Origin: an uncultured Bacteroidota bacterium | GTDB taxonomy: Bacteria > Bacteroidota > Bacteroidia > Chitinophagales > Chitinophagaceae | NCBI GenBank assembly: GCA_903906615.1 | Contig: CAIVKT010000673.1 | Location: 1-6,751, forward strand | Reading direction: 5' to 3' | DNA: 6,751 bases | Shown: positions 1-5,597 of the stretch, in pieces | Numbering within the stretch: the stretch's first letter is position 1 | Layout of the letters: each line of letters begins with the position of its first letter | Made by a program: the position numbers and the translations under genes | Notes under the pieces: generated by a model | What the model saw: only the letters and a program-made list of their open reading frames with translations | What the model was told of the DNA's origin: nothing | Databases searched by the model: none

Positions 1-363
1 AACCCTTCTTACGCCATCTTTGAAAAGCACTGAGTTGAAGTTTATAAGAAGACCTAATTTACATTCCGATAATCTCAGGTAAGTGAGTATTTGTGCCATA
101 TGCAGGTCGTTTAATCCGTCAACAGACTTTACTTCAATGATCAATTTATTTTCGACTTTCAGGTCAATTCTATACCCGGCTTCTAATTTTACCTCCTCAT
201 AGATCAATGGCATTGGTACTTGTTTTTCAACGTGCAAATTGTGTTTTAGAAGCTCATAATGCAAACATGCTTCATAAGCGCTTTCCAGTAAACCGGGGCC
301 TAACGTGCGGTGTATCTTCATGCCACATTCAAAGACGATCTTAGCTAATTCATTTTCGTGCAT
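1..363 (-). CDS. GxxExxY family protein (PD-(D/E)XK nuclease-like), 3' end cut by window edge
   Basis: Reading the minus strand from the ATG at 363-361 gives 121 residues without a stop, running off the left edge. The family motif is at residues 24-30 (G24, E27, Y30, in GLLESAY). A PD-(D/E)XK-like core follows: D67, then E77-V-K79 in IIEVKS, then the conserved helix AQILTYL (90-96) and GLLINF (104-109). Family members are about 125 residues, so only a few C-terminal residues are probably missing. The biological role of the family is not established; the nuclease-like fold suggests nucleic acid binding or cleavage, which is inference. There is no Shine-Dalgarno sequence before the start. The gene is divergent from mtgA across a 160-bp spacer rich in TTGCG repeats. 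It looks more AT-rich than its neighbours, and such genes often occur in several copies per genome, so it may be an accessory gene. Confidence 0.9.
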   Translation of the reverse strand, partial: MHENELAKIVFECGMKIHRTLGPGLLESAYEACLHYELLKHNLHVEKQVPMPLIYEEVKLEAGYRIDLKVENKLIIEVKSVDGLNDLHMAQILTYLRLSECKLGLLINFNSVLFKDGVRRV

Positions 364-428
364 AGTTTTTTTGATTTTATTTTCACAATATATAGAGATG
401 TTCCTTTTTATCAATATTAGCATGGGCT

Positions 429-472
429 TTGCGCCCATTGCGAAACCTTTGCGCCTTTGCGTTTAAATTGCG
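429..472. repeat. Phased TTGCG short repeats between the divergent GxxExxY and mtgA genes
   Basis: TTGCG occurs five times within 44 bases, starting at 429, 438, 449, 457 and 468, with steps of 9, 11, 8 and 11 bases. The intervening text is of the TTTGCGCC / TTTGCGTT type. The surrounding spacer (364-523) is AT-rich, so this G+C-containing run stands out. It could hold promoter elements for mtgA (TTTG at 448-451, TAAATTG at 464-470), but the spacing does not fit the Bacteroidota consensus well. It may instead be a copy of a genome-wide short repeat. Nothing else recognisable is seen in the spacer. Confidence 0.55.
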
Positions 473-523
473 TACACGTTAAAAATAAAAAACAGAAGCA
501 TAAAATAATTATTTTTACCTCCA

Positions 524-1258
524 ATGGCCAAAAAGAAGAAGACAGGGATACGAAGGTTTTTTAGCATTGTGTTTCGCACATTGCTGGTTATGTTCCTGTC
601 GTCCTTATTGTATGTGGTGGTGTGCAAGTGGGTGATGCCGCCCATCACTATTACACAGCTGGGTTCAGTATTTGAGGGCTATGGCCTGCACCGCGATTAT
701 GTAGGGTGGAACGAGATATCCCGCAATGCCAAGCTGGCTGCCATAGCCAGTGAAGACCAGCTATTCCCGGTACACAACGGATTCGACTGGAAGTCCATCA
801 ATAAAAGCCTCAACCAGAAACCACATAAGAGAAAGCGTGTGCCTGCCGGTGGCGGGGCCAGCACTATAAGCCAGCAAACAGCCAAGAATGTATTCCTGTG
901 GCAGGGCGAAGGGTGGGGCAGGTACTTCCGTAAAGGGCTGGAATTTTATTTTACACCGCTCATAGAGTTTATATGGGGCAAGCAACGCATACTGGATGTG
1001 TACCTGAATGTGATAGAGATGGGCCCCGGCATCTATGGTATAGAGGCTGCCTCGCAAAAATATTTTCATAAGCACGCCAGAGACCTCACCCGTGCCGAGG
1101 CCGCGCAAATAGTATCCTGCCTGCCCAACCCCAAACGGTTCTCGGTGACACCTATGTGCTCTCGTGTCCGCAACCACTACCCCTGGGTGCTGGACCAGAT
1201 GGATAACCTGGATGGCGATGATGATATGGATGATGTAGTGCAAACGCCTGCTAAATAG
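524..1258 (+). CDS. mtgA: Monofunctional biosynthetic peptidoglycan glycosyltransferase
   Basis: The 244-residue protein is a GT51-family glycosyltransferase, which polymerises lipid II into glycan strands at the outer face of the inner membrane. Residues 1-15 are a basic cytoplasmic tail and about 15-36 form one membrane anchor. GT51 motifs follow in order: SEDQLFPVHNGFD (76-88) with the catalytic Glu77; GASTISQQTAKNVFLW (111-126); RKGLE (136-140) with the second conserved Glu140; and KQRILDVYLNVIEMGPGIYG (153-172), then LTRAEAAQIVSCLPNPKRFS (188-207). There is no transpeptidase domain after the GT domain, so it is monofunctional MtgA rather than a class A PBP. The tail (227-237) is unusually Asp-rich. 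The start ATG has no Shine-Dalgarno; the bases just before it read CCTCCA. The pseudouridine synthase gene begins 9 bases after the stop, so the two are probably co-transcribed. Confidence 0.95.
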   Translation: MAKKKKTGIRRFFSIVFRTLLVMFLSSLLYVVVCKWVMPPITITQLGSVFEGYGLHRDYVGWNEISRNAKLAAIASEDQLFPVHNGFDWKSINKSLNQKPHKRKRVPAGGGASTISQQTAKNVFLWQGEGWGRYFRKGLEFYFTPLIEFIWGKQRILDVYLNVIEMGPGIYGIEAASQKYFHKHARDLTRAEAAQIVSCLPNPKRFSVTPMCSRVRNHYPWVLDQMDNLDGDDDMDDVVQTPAK

Positions 1259-1267
1259 AACTGATCC

Positions 1268-1876
1268 GTGAGCGAAGCCCCCAACCGATACTTTATTGTC
1301 AACAAGCCATATAATATGGTGTCGCAGTTCATCAGCTCGCATAATGTGAACCTGCTGGGCGCTATTGATTTTGATTTCCCCAAGGGCATACACGCCATAG
1401 GCCGACTTGATAACCTATCCGAGGGCCTGCTGATACTCACAACCAATAAAAAGGTGACAACGCTGCTGTTCCAGGGCGAAACACCGCACAAGCGTACCTA
1501 CCTGGTGCGTGTAAAGCACAAAGTGAGCACTGAAAGCCTGGAACAGCTTCGTAAAGGCGTTACCATTCGTATAGCAGGTGGGGAGTATTATACTACGCCG
1601 CCATGTGCTGTTGATATTGTAGAAGACCCGCCCCACCTTACTGACCAGCAGCGCGGAACAAGCGATTATGTGCCGCACACCTGGCTGTATATAACGCTGT
1701 ACGAGGGCAAGTTTCACCAGGTGCGCAAAATGGTGGATGCTGTGCATCATCGCTGCAAGCGCCTCATCAGGGTATCTATAGAAGACATGGTGCTCGGCGA
1801 CCTGCCCCCGGGGGGCGTAAAGGAGTTTGAAGAAAAAGAATTTTTCGACTTGTTGAAGATCAGGAACTGGAGTTAG
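1268..1876 (+). CDS. rluE: 23S rRNA pseudouridine synthase, RsuA/RluE type
   Basis: The 202-residue protein belongs to the RsuA/RluB/E/F family, which isomerises a uridine in rRNA to pseudouridine. The catalytic Asp48 lies in HAIGRLDNLSEGLLILT (42-58). Other family signatures are RYFIVNKPYNMVSQF at the N-terminus, KRTYLVRV (75-82), EGKFHQVRKM (146-155) and KRLIRVSI (164-171), followed by GDLPPG (177-182). There is no N-terminal S4 RNA-binding domain, as in E. coli RluE, which modifies U2457 of 23S rRNA; assignment to that exact site is inference. The start is GTG: an in-frame TGA lies two codons upstream at 1262-1264 and the first ATG would be residue 17, beyond the conserved N-terminal strand. 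It sits 9 bases behind mtgA. Its stop codon overlaps that of the convergent MORN/TonB gene. Confidence 0.9.
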   Translation: MSEAPNRYFIVNKPYNMVSQFISSHNVNLLGAIDFDFPKGIHAIGRLDNLSEGLLILTTNKKVTTLLFQGETPHKRTYLVRVKHKVSTESLEQLRKGVTIRIAGGEYYTTPPCAVDIVEDPPHLTDQQRGTSDYVPHTWLYITLYEGKFHQVRKMVDAVHHRCKRLIRVSIEDMVLGDLPPGGVKEFEEKEFFDLLKIRNWS

Positions 1877-2745
1877 TCTGTGAGCTTAAAGCTGATCGGC
1901 TGTGTAAAGTAAACCTTAACGATCTTATCGTCCATCACTCCCGGTTTCCACTTAGGCATTTCGGTAATTACCCTCACAGCTTCTGCGTCTATTTTTTTCG
2001 AAACATGCTGCACCACGGTTATGTCATTAATGCTGCCATCTTCATTCACTACAAACTTCACGATCACCCGGCCTTCCACATTTTTTCGCCTGTCTTTTTC
2101 AGGGTATTTTAAATTATTGGAAAGGTATTCCATCAGGTTATAATCCGGTTCGGGCATCTTCTGAAATGGGGTAAACGCTATTTCCTTTCCCTGCTCGTCA
2201 TAGCATTTGCCGGTTACTTCTTTACTGTTTGCAGTGTGGTATTCTTTTCTTTTCAGTTTGCCGTCTTTATAAAAGCTCCGTAGCTCGCCGTCTGATTTGT
2301 TGTCTTTGTAGTTTTCTGTATACCATACTGCTTTGCCTCCGTCATAGTAATATTCGGATGTTCCTTCCAACATGTCATTTTCATAATAATTTTCTGACGT
2401 AAGACCTGAGTCGTTATAGTATTTCCATAGCCCTGTGCGTTTTTCATGCTTAAGTTCCCCTTCCGATAGCTTGCTGCCATCGTCATGGTAATACACAAAT
2501 TCCCCGTTCCGCAAATTAGAGTCTCCGACAACGATGAGGTGGCCTGTCATTTGCAGGTTGCCATTTTTCATAAAATGGTCTTCCGCCTTAAAGCAGCCCG
2601 GTTCGTTGGTGCGCAGGCGGTAGTATTCGGCATGAGCACGGCTGGTAATCTCCCACTCATGGTCAAAGTATACGGTATCCGTTTGGCTGTGGCCTGCATA
2701 AGGGAGCGCTATTACCAGGCAAGGAAGGTACAATAGTTTATTCAT
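1873..2745 (-). CDS. Exported MORN-repeat protein with C-terminal TonB domain
   Basis: I take the ATG at 2745-2743, giving 290 residues that begin with a Sec signal peptide (about 1-20, ending near AGHSQ). A longer reading to 2793 would need a TTG start and would bury that signal. Residues about 56-190 are MORN/YwqK-like repeats with recurring GxxxxYYxDG patterns, for example NGEFVYYHDDGSKLSEGEL (80-98), TGLWKYYNDSG (104-114), EGTSEYYYDGGK (127-138) and DGELRSFYKDGKLKRKEY (152-169). Residues about 204-288 are a TonB C-terminal domain, with YPEKDRRKNVEGRVIVKFVV (214-233), NEDGSI, a DAEAVRVI helix and PKWKPG (264-269). TonB C-domains normally contact TonB boxes of outer-membrane transporters using an inner-membrane anchor. 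Here no retained membrane helix or Pro-rich spacer is visible, so energy coupling is doubtful. It is the last gene of the minus-strand cluster, 66 bp after the PRX-like gene. Confidence 0.85.
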   Translation of the reverse strand: MNKLLYLPCLVIALPYAGHSQTDTVYFDHEWEITSRAHAEYYRLRTNEPGCFKAEDHFMKNGNLQMTGHLIVVGDSNLRNGEFVYYHDDGSKLSEGELKHEKRTGLWKYYNDSGLTSENYYENDMLEGTSEYYYDGGKAVWYTENYKDNKSDGELRSFYKDGKLKRKEYHTANSKEVTGKCYDEQGKEIAFTPFQKMPEPDYNLMEYLSNNLKYPEKDRRKNVEGRVIVKFVVNEDGSINDITVVQHVSKKIDAEAVRVITEMPKWKPGVMDDKIVKVYFTQPISFKLTD

Positions 2746-2756
2746 GGGTCGGCGTG

Positions 2757-2784
2757 TTGCAGATATAGCTGTAAATATCTGCAA
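2757..2784. promoter_or_regulatory. 10-bp inverted repeat in the leader of the MORN/TonB gene
   Basis: TTGCAGATAT (2757-2766) and ATATCTGCAA (2775-2784) are perfect reverse complements around an 8-base loop. The element lies 12 bases upstream of the chosen ATG, in the 66-bp gap after the PRX-like gene. On the plus strand it is followed by TTTTTT (2785-2790), but no plus-strand gene lies there to be terminated. On the minus strand the A-tract precedes the hairpin, so it is not a normal terminator of the PRX-like gene. An operator, or a leader hairpin that lowers expression of the third gene, is possible. The stem is AT-rich. Confidence 0.45.
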
Positions 2785-2811
2785 TTTTTTCAAAAGGAAT
2801 GCACCGGGCTA

Positions 2812-3429
2812 CTACTTCCTCATATTGATCTGGCAGCCTATTGACTTTGTTTCCTTAACGGTCACTTCCTTGCCTGCCAGCAGCTCGTCTACGGCATTGG
2901 CCACATAGGGGTACTTTACTTTCGTGGGTTCGGCCCCGTTATCATCAATAGCGCCATTGTATTTCACCACCCACTTGCCGTTTTCCTTCCAGATAACAAA
3001 GGTATGTGGTGTCCTTTGTGCGGAAAAATCCTTCGCTGCTATTTGTGCGCCATCATACAGGTAAGGAAAGGTGAACTTTTCTTTTCTTGCTTTCTCCACC
3101 ATTTTACTATAAATATCTTGTTCATAATTTACGGTATCCGTAGAGCTGATCGCAATGACCGGCACACCCATGTGCTTATACTTCGCATCCAGGTCGTTGA
3201 TGCGTTTAAAGTAGAGTTTGGCAAACGGGCAATGATTGCAGGTAAATACCACGATAAATCCTTTTGCCGCCGGGAAGTCTTTGAGCGATACCATCCGGCC
3301 GTCAACATTCTTCAGGCTGAAGTCATTTACGGTTTTTGTCACCGTTCCCGTGAATGACTGCAGCACAATGGCTGTAAGCAGCAGTAATGATGCGGGTAAT
3401 GCCCTGCGCCGCAACTTTGTGTTTCGCAT
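2812..3429 (-). CDS. Exported thioredoxin-fold (PRX-like / AhpC-TSA type) redoxin
   Basis: The 205-residue protein has an N-terminal export signal (basic residues 5-9, hydrophobic 11-24) and then a thioredoxin-fold domain. The active site is C64-N-H-C67 in FTCNHCPFAKLYF (62-74), and the cis-proline loop is RTPHTFV (139-145) with Pro141. DFSLKNVDGRMVSLKDF (36-52) is the usual AhpC/TSA entry. A conserved third cysteine is in SIGCQI (197-202, Cys199). The CNHCPF motif and the GC-containing tail mark the PRX_like1 type, which is widespread in Bacteroidota, often exported, and has no firmly established substrate. Thiol-disulfide exchange or peroxide reduction in the periplasm is inference. The ATG lies only two bases after the stop of the multicopper oxidase, so the two genes are almost certainly co-transcribed. 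No Shine-Dalgarno is present. Confidence 0.88.
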   Translation of the reverse strand: MRNTKLRRRALPASLLLLTAIVLQSFTGTVTKTVNDFSLKNVDGRMVSLKDFPAAKGFIVVFTCNHCPFAKLYFKRINDLDAKYKHMGVPVIAISSTDTVNYEQDIYSKMVEKARKEKFTFPYLYDGAQIAAKDFSAQRTPHTFVIWKENGKWVVKYNGAIDDNGAEPTKVKYPYVANAVDELLAGKEVTVKETKSIGCQINMRK

Positions 3430-3431
3430 AA

Positions 3432-5129
3432 TTATTCTTTGATGAATTTCTTAACGAGGGTGTTTTTCGTTTTGTCGTCGGTGAGTTCAAAAAAATATTC
3501 ACCGGGTGCAAAGCTGCTGATGTCTATTCCATTCTGCAATTGCGGGCGGGGCAGCATATACAGCGTACGGCCCACTGTATTGGTGATGCGCACATAATAG
3601 GGTTGCATGGATGGGTCTGAGAAAGACACATACAGCCTGTTGGTCGCAGGATTAGGATACAGGTTGAAGTTGTTCAGTTGTATCTGTGTGTTGGCTACCC
3701 CGGTGGCATCCGTCACTACAAACTGCCCCATCATACCACCATCCTCGTGCGGGGATATGTGGCAATGGTACATGAATGGATGAGTGGGGTCTGCGTAATC
3801 AGTGAATTTAGCCACAAAAGAAACCGTTTCATTGACGCGGAGATAATAGGTATCCTTCCAGCCCTGCTCATAAGCTGCCAGCGGGCCGGAACTCCGGGAT
3901 ATGAGTTTGAACTGCACATCATGAATATGAAAGCTATGCCCGAAAACATTGTTGTTGGTCACTGTCCATTCTTCGGTATTATTCAACGTCACCGTTTTGT
4001 TGATCGTTGCCAGGTCAAAAGGCGTATTGTCCAGCGAGAAAGGCAGGCCACCTGGCCCCGGGGTGCCCTGTGTTACATTCAGGGTGCGTGTTACGGTTGC
4101 GTCTGCTGCTGTAAGATAGGTATTGCTCACTAATGTAGCAGGGAGTGAGGTGATAGCGCCGGTAGTCGCAGCTGCTACATTGATGTGCAGTACTTTGAAA
4201 TTGGCGTTGTTTAGCGCGCTCCCAAATTCCCCTGTGGTCGATGGCTCGGAGCCGGGAAAGCCAAATTCCTGTCCTGAGTTATAGGCAATCAGGTCCAGGC
4301 TGTCACCTACGTTATTGGTACCCAGGTTCACAAGTATTTCTGCTCTTTCGCCTATTAATAATTTCACCCTGGTTACAGCCACCGGGGCATCCAGTAAGCC
4401 CCCGTCTGTGCCGATCACATAAAAAGTACGGTTGTCGCTGAAGCCCAGGTTATATCCTCTTTCTATTTCTGCATTGAGTATCCGCAGCCTTATATATTGT
4501 TTGGGCAGGCTCACTTCAGCCTTCAGCACGCCATTAGTAAGCATATTATCCCCATACACCCCTGTAGTGGTGAATGCGTTAGACCCATCAAAGCTGCGGG
4601 AGGTCAGTACCAACGGAAGGTCATCCACTCCGTATGTCCTGGGCAGGGCGAGGGTTGATTCCGTTGAATCGCGTATAATGATAAATCCGCCCAGGCCGGC
4701 AGTGATCTGTGCCTGTGTTTCTTTATGCAGGTGCGGATGGTACCAGAAGGTAGCTGCATTGTTGGAAACCAGCCAGTAGGGTTGCCATACCGTGCCGGGA
4801 GGTATTACCTGGTGCGGGCCGCCATCCATAACAGCAGGCAGGTGCATACCATGCCAGTGTATGGTGGTGGAGTCATTCAGGTAGTTATGTACATTCATAT
4901 GCACGGTATCTCCCTTTCTGAAGATGAGGGTGGGCCCCCAGAAGGCGCCATTGATACCTGAGGTTATTGTTTGATCTCCCGGCAGGTACTGGACAAAAGT
5001 ATCCCTTAGGTTCAGGTTGAACGTTGTCCCTGAAATGGTGTCGGGTATCCAAAGCTGGTTGTACTGGGCGTGTGTAGCATTACATAGTAACAATAGTAGC
5101 GCTGCGAGGTATAGATTTTTCGCTTTCAT
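3432..5129 (-). CDS. Secreted multicopper oxidase with type IX secretion C-terminal sorting domain
   Basis: The 565-residue protein starts with a Sec signal peptide (about 1-22, cleavage near THAQ). All four copper-binding motifs of three-domain multicopper oxidases are intact: HWHG (91-94), WYHPHLH (129-135), HSFHIHDVQF (398-407), and HCHISPHEDGGMMG (455-468) with the type 1 copper ligands Cys456, His461 and probably Met466. This predicts one-electron oxidation of a substrate with four-electron reduction of O2 to water. The layout resembles CueO/laccase enzymes, but there is no Met-rich insert, so a cuprous oxidase role is not shown. Residues about 487-565 (FNLYPNPATNRLYVSF, ISSFAPGEYFFEL, VKKFIKE) form a Por/T9SS type A sorting domain, sending the enzyme to the cell surface or outside. 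It is first in the minus-strand cluster. No Shine-Dalgarno is present. Confidence 0.95.
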   Translation of the reverse strand: MKAKNLYLAALLLLLCNATHAQYNQLWIPDTISGTTFNLNLRDTFVQYLPGDQTITSGINGAFWGPTLIFRKGDTVHMNVHNYLNDSTTIHWHGMHLPAVMDGGPHQVIPPGTVWQPYWLVSNNAATFWYHPHLHKETQAQITAGLGGFIIIRDSTESTLALPRTYGVDDLPLVLTSRSFDGSNAFTTTGVYGDNMLTNGVLKAEVSLPKQYIRLRILNAEIERGYNLGFSDNRTFYVIGTDGGLLDAPVAVTRVKLLIGERAEILVNLGTNNVGDSLDLIAYNSGQEFGFPGSEPSTTGEFGSALNNANFKVLHINVAAATTGAITSLPATLVSNTYLTAADATVTRTLNVTQGTPGPGGLPFSLDNTPFDLATINKTVTLNNTEEWTVTNNNVFGHSFHIHDVQFKLISRSSGPLAAYEQGWKDTYYLRVNETVSFVAKFTDYADPTHPFMYHCHISPHEDGGMMGQFVVTDATGVANTQIQLNNFNLYPNPATNRLYVSFSDPSMQPYYVRITNTVGRTLYMLPRPQLQNGIDISSFAPGEYFFELTDDKTKNTLVKKFIKE

Positions 5130-5149
5130 TGGTTATCAGTTTCTTATTG

Positions 5150-5197
5150 GACGATAATTATGCACAAATCATTCGTTTCTTGTAAAATATTATCGTC
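5150..5197. promoter_or_regulatory. 9-bp inverted repeat upstream of the multicopper oxidase, possible operator
   Basis: GACGATAAT (5150-5158) and ATTATCGTC (5189-5197) are perfect reverse complements separated by 30 bases, so their centres are 39 bp apart. They lie 21 to 68 bp upstream of the multicopper oxidase start codon, where a promoter would be expected, and in the region divergent from rpsU. Paired half-sites for a dimeric regulator are a reasonable guess. I could not find a convincing TTTG / TAnnTTTG promoter for the oxidase gene to anchor the arrangement. Confidence 0.4.
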
Positions 5198-5250
5198 GCA
5201 CAGGGTGGCAACCTGGTACGGATAAATTTTCCGGCTTATTAAGAAAAAAA

Positions 5251-5281
5251 TTTGCTCAGATAATAATAAATCTTACCTTCG
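5251..5281 (+). promoter_or_regulatory. Bacteroidota-type promoter of rpsU
   Basis: TTTG (5251-5254) and TACCTTCG (5274-5281) are 19 bases apart. They match the Bacteroidota housekeeping consensus of TTTG near -33 and TAnnTTTG near -7, with one mismatch in the -7 element (C for T). The bases that follow, GCAC, are also typical. Transcription would start at about 5286-5290, giving an rpsU leader of roughly 25 bases that contains the Shine-Dalgarno. Confidence 0.6.
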
Positions 5282-5297
5282 CACTCCTCAAAGACCA

Positions 5298-5306
5298 AAA
5301 GGGGGT
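5298..5306 (+). promoter_or_regulatory. Strong Shine-Dalgarno of rpsU
   Basis: AAAGGGGGT pairs over nine contiguous bases with the usual 16S tail ACCUCCUUU, with one G.U wobble. It is followed by a 7-base spacer before the ATG at 5314. None of the other seven start codons in the window has a comparable site. In Flavobacterium johnsoniae, ribosomes with bS21 cannot use Shine-Dalgarno pairing, and rpsU is translated by bS21-lacking ribosomes as feedback control; this leader fits that mechanism. Confidence 0.8.
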
Positions 5307-5313
5307 ATATATT

Positions 5314-5511
5314 ATGCTGATAATTGATTCAAAAGACTGCGAAAACATTGACAAGGCGCTCAAGAAGTACAAGAAGAAATACGAAAAATCCCGTGTTCTG
5401 AACCAATTGCGCGACCGCCAGGCTTTCACTAAGCCTTCTATCAGGCGCCGCACCGAGATCCTGAAAGCTGTTTACAAACAGCAGATGAACAACGGAGAAC
5501 TGGACGCTTAG
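5314..5511 (+). CDS. rpsU: 30S ribosomal protein bS21
   Basis: The 65-residue basic protein matches bS21 in length and sequence. It opens MLIIDSKDCENIDKALKKYKK in outline, followed by LRDRQAFTKPSIRRRTEILKA (residues 32-52) and a short tail. bS21 binds the 30S platform beside the 3' end of 16S rRNA. In Bacteroidota it helps bS18 and bS6 hold the anti-Shine-Dalgarno tail in a pocket, which explains why these bacteria mostly ignore Shine-Dalgarno sequences. Tyr54 (in AVYKQQM) is at the position I recall as contacting the tail in the Flavobacterium structure; that detail is from memory. The start is fixed by the good Shine-Dalgarno at 5298-5306. The gene heads a same-strand cluster with a Xer recombinase and hpf, and a strong terminator-like hairpin follows it. 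Confidence 0.96.
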   Translation: MLIIDSKDCENIDKALKKYKKKYEKSRVLNQLRDRQAFTKPSIRRRTEILKAVYKQQMNNGELDA

Positions 5512-5552
5512 TATAAAATTATATACTTCGGTATTAGTTTAAAATATATTGC

Positions 5553-5594
5553 ACCCGCTACTGTAAATTTCGTAAATTTACAGTAGCGGGTTTT
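5553..5594 (+). terminator. Intrinsic terminator-like palindrome between rpsU and xerC
   Basis: ACCCGCTACTGTAAATTT (5553-5570) and its exact reverse complement (5574-5591) form an 18-bp perfect stem with a 3-base loop CGT, followed by TTTT (5591-5594). This is a strong intrinsic terminator shape for rpsU. The stem ends only six bases before the xerC ATG (5598), so it also forms nearly the whole xerC leader. A small hairpin ATAC-TTCG-GTAT (5523-5534) with a UUCG loop lies a little upstream. The inner arms contain TAAATTTC and TAAATTTA, each one base off the TAnnTTTG -7 consensus, so a promoter function is also possible. Confidence 0.75.
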
Positions 5595-5597
5595 ACT

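Noticed and set aside
518..523. CCTCCA directly before the mtgA ATG, resembling the anti-Shine-Dalgarno itself
   Set aside because: It is the wrong polarity for ribosome binding and short enough to be chance.
364..523. Promoters for the GxxExxY gene (TAATATTG on the minus strand at 419-412) and mtgA (TATTTTTA at 510-517)
   Set aside because: Each has a near -7 match but no TTTG at suitable spacing, and the mtgA candidate is too close to the start codon.
761..1393. Minus-strand open frame of 210 codons opposite mtgA and rluE
   Set aside because: It lies antisense to two well-identified genes, has no recognisable domain and a composition typical of a shadow frame.
2746..2793. Upstream extension of the MORN/TonB protein by 16 residues
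   Set aside because: It needs a TTG start, places 16 residues before a good signal peptide and runs through the inverted repeat.
3678..4133. Plus-strand open frame of 151 codons inside the oxidase gene
   Set aside because: It is antisense to the conserved C-terminal copper-binding region and looks like no known family.
5553..5591. The palindrome beside the Xer gene as a dif or attachment site
   Set aside because: dif sites have two 11-bp arms around a 6-bp centre and are only partly palindromic. This is an 18-bp perfect stem with a 3-base loop, G+C at the base and a T-tract, and it shows no resemblance to the known dif core.
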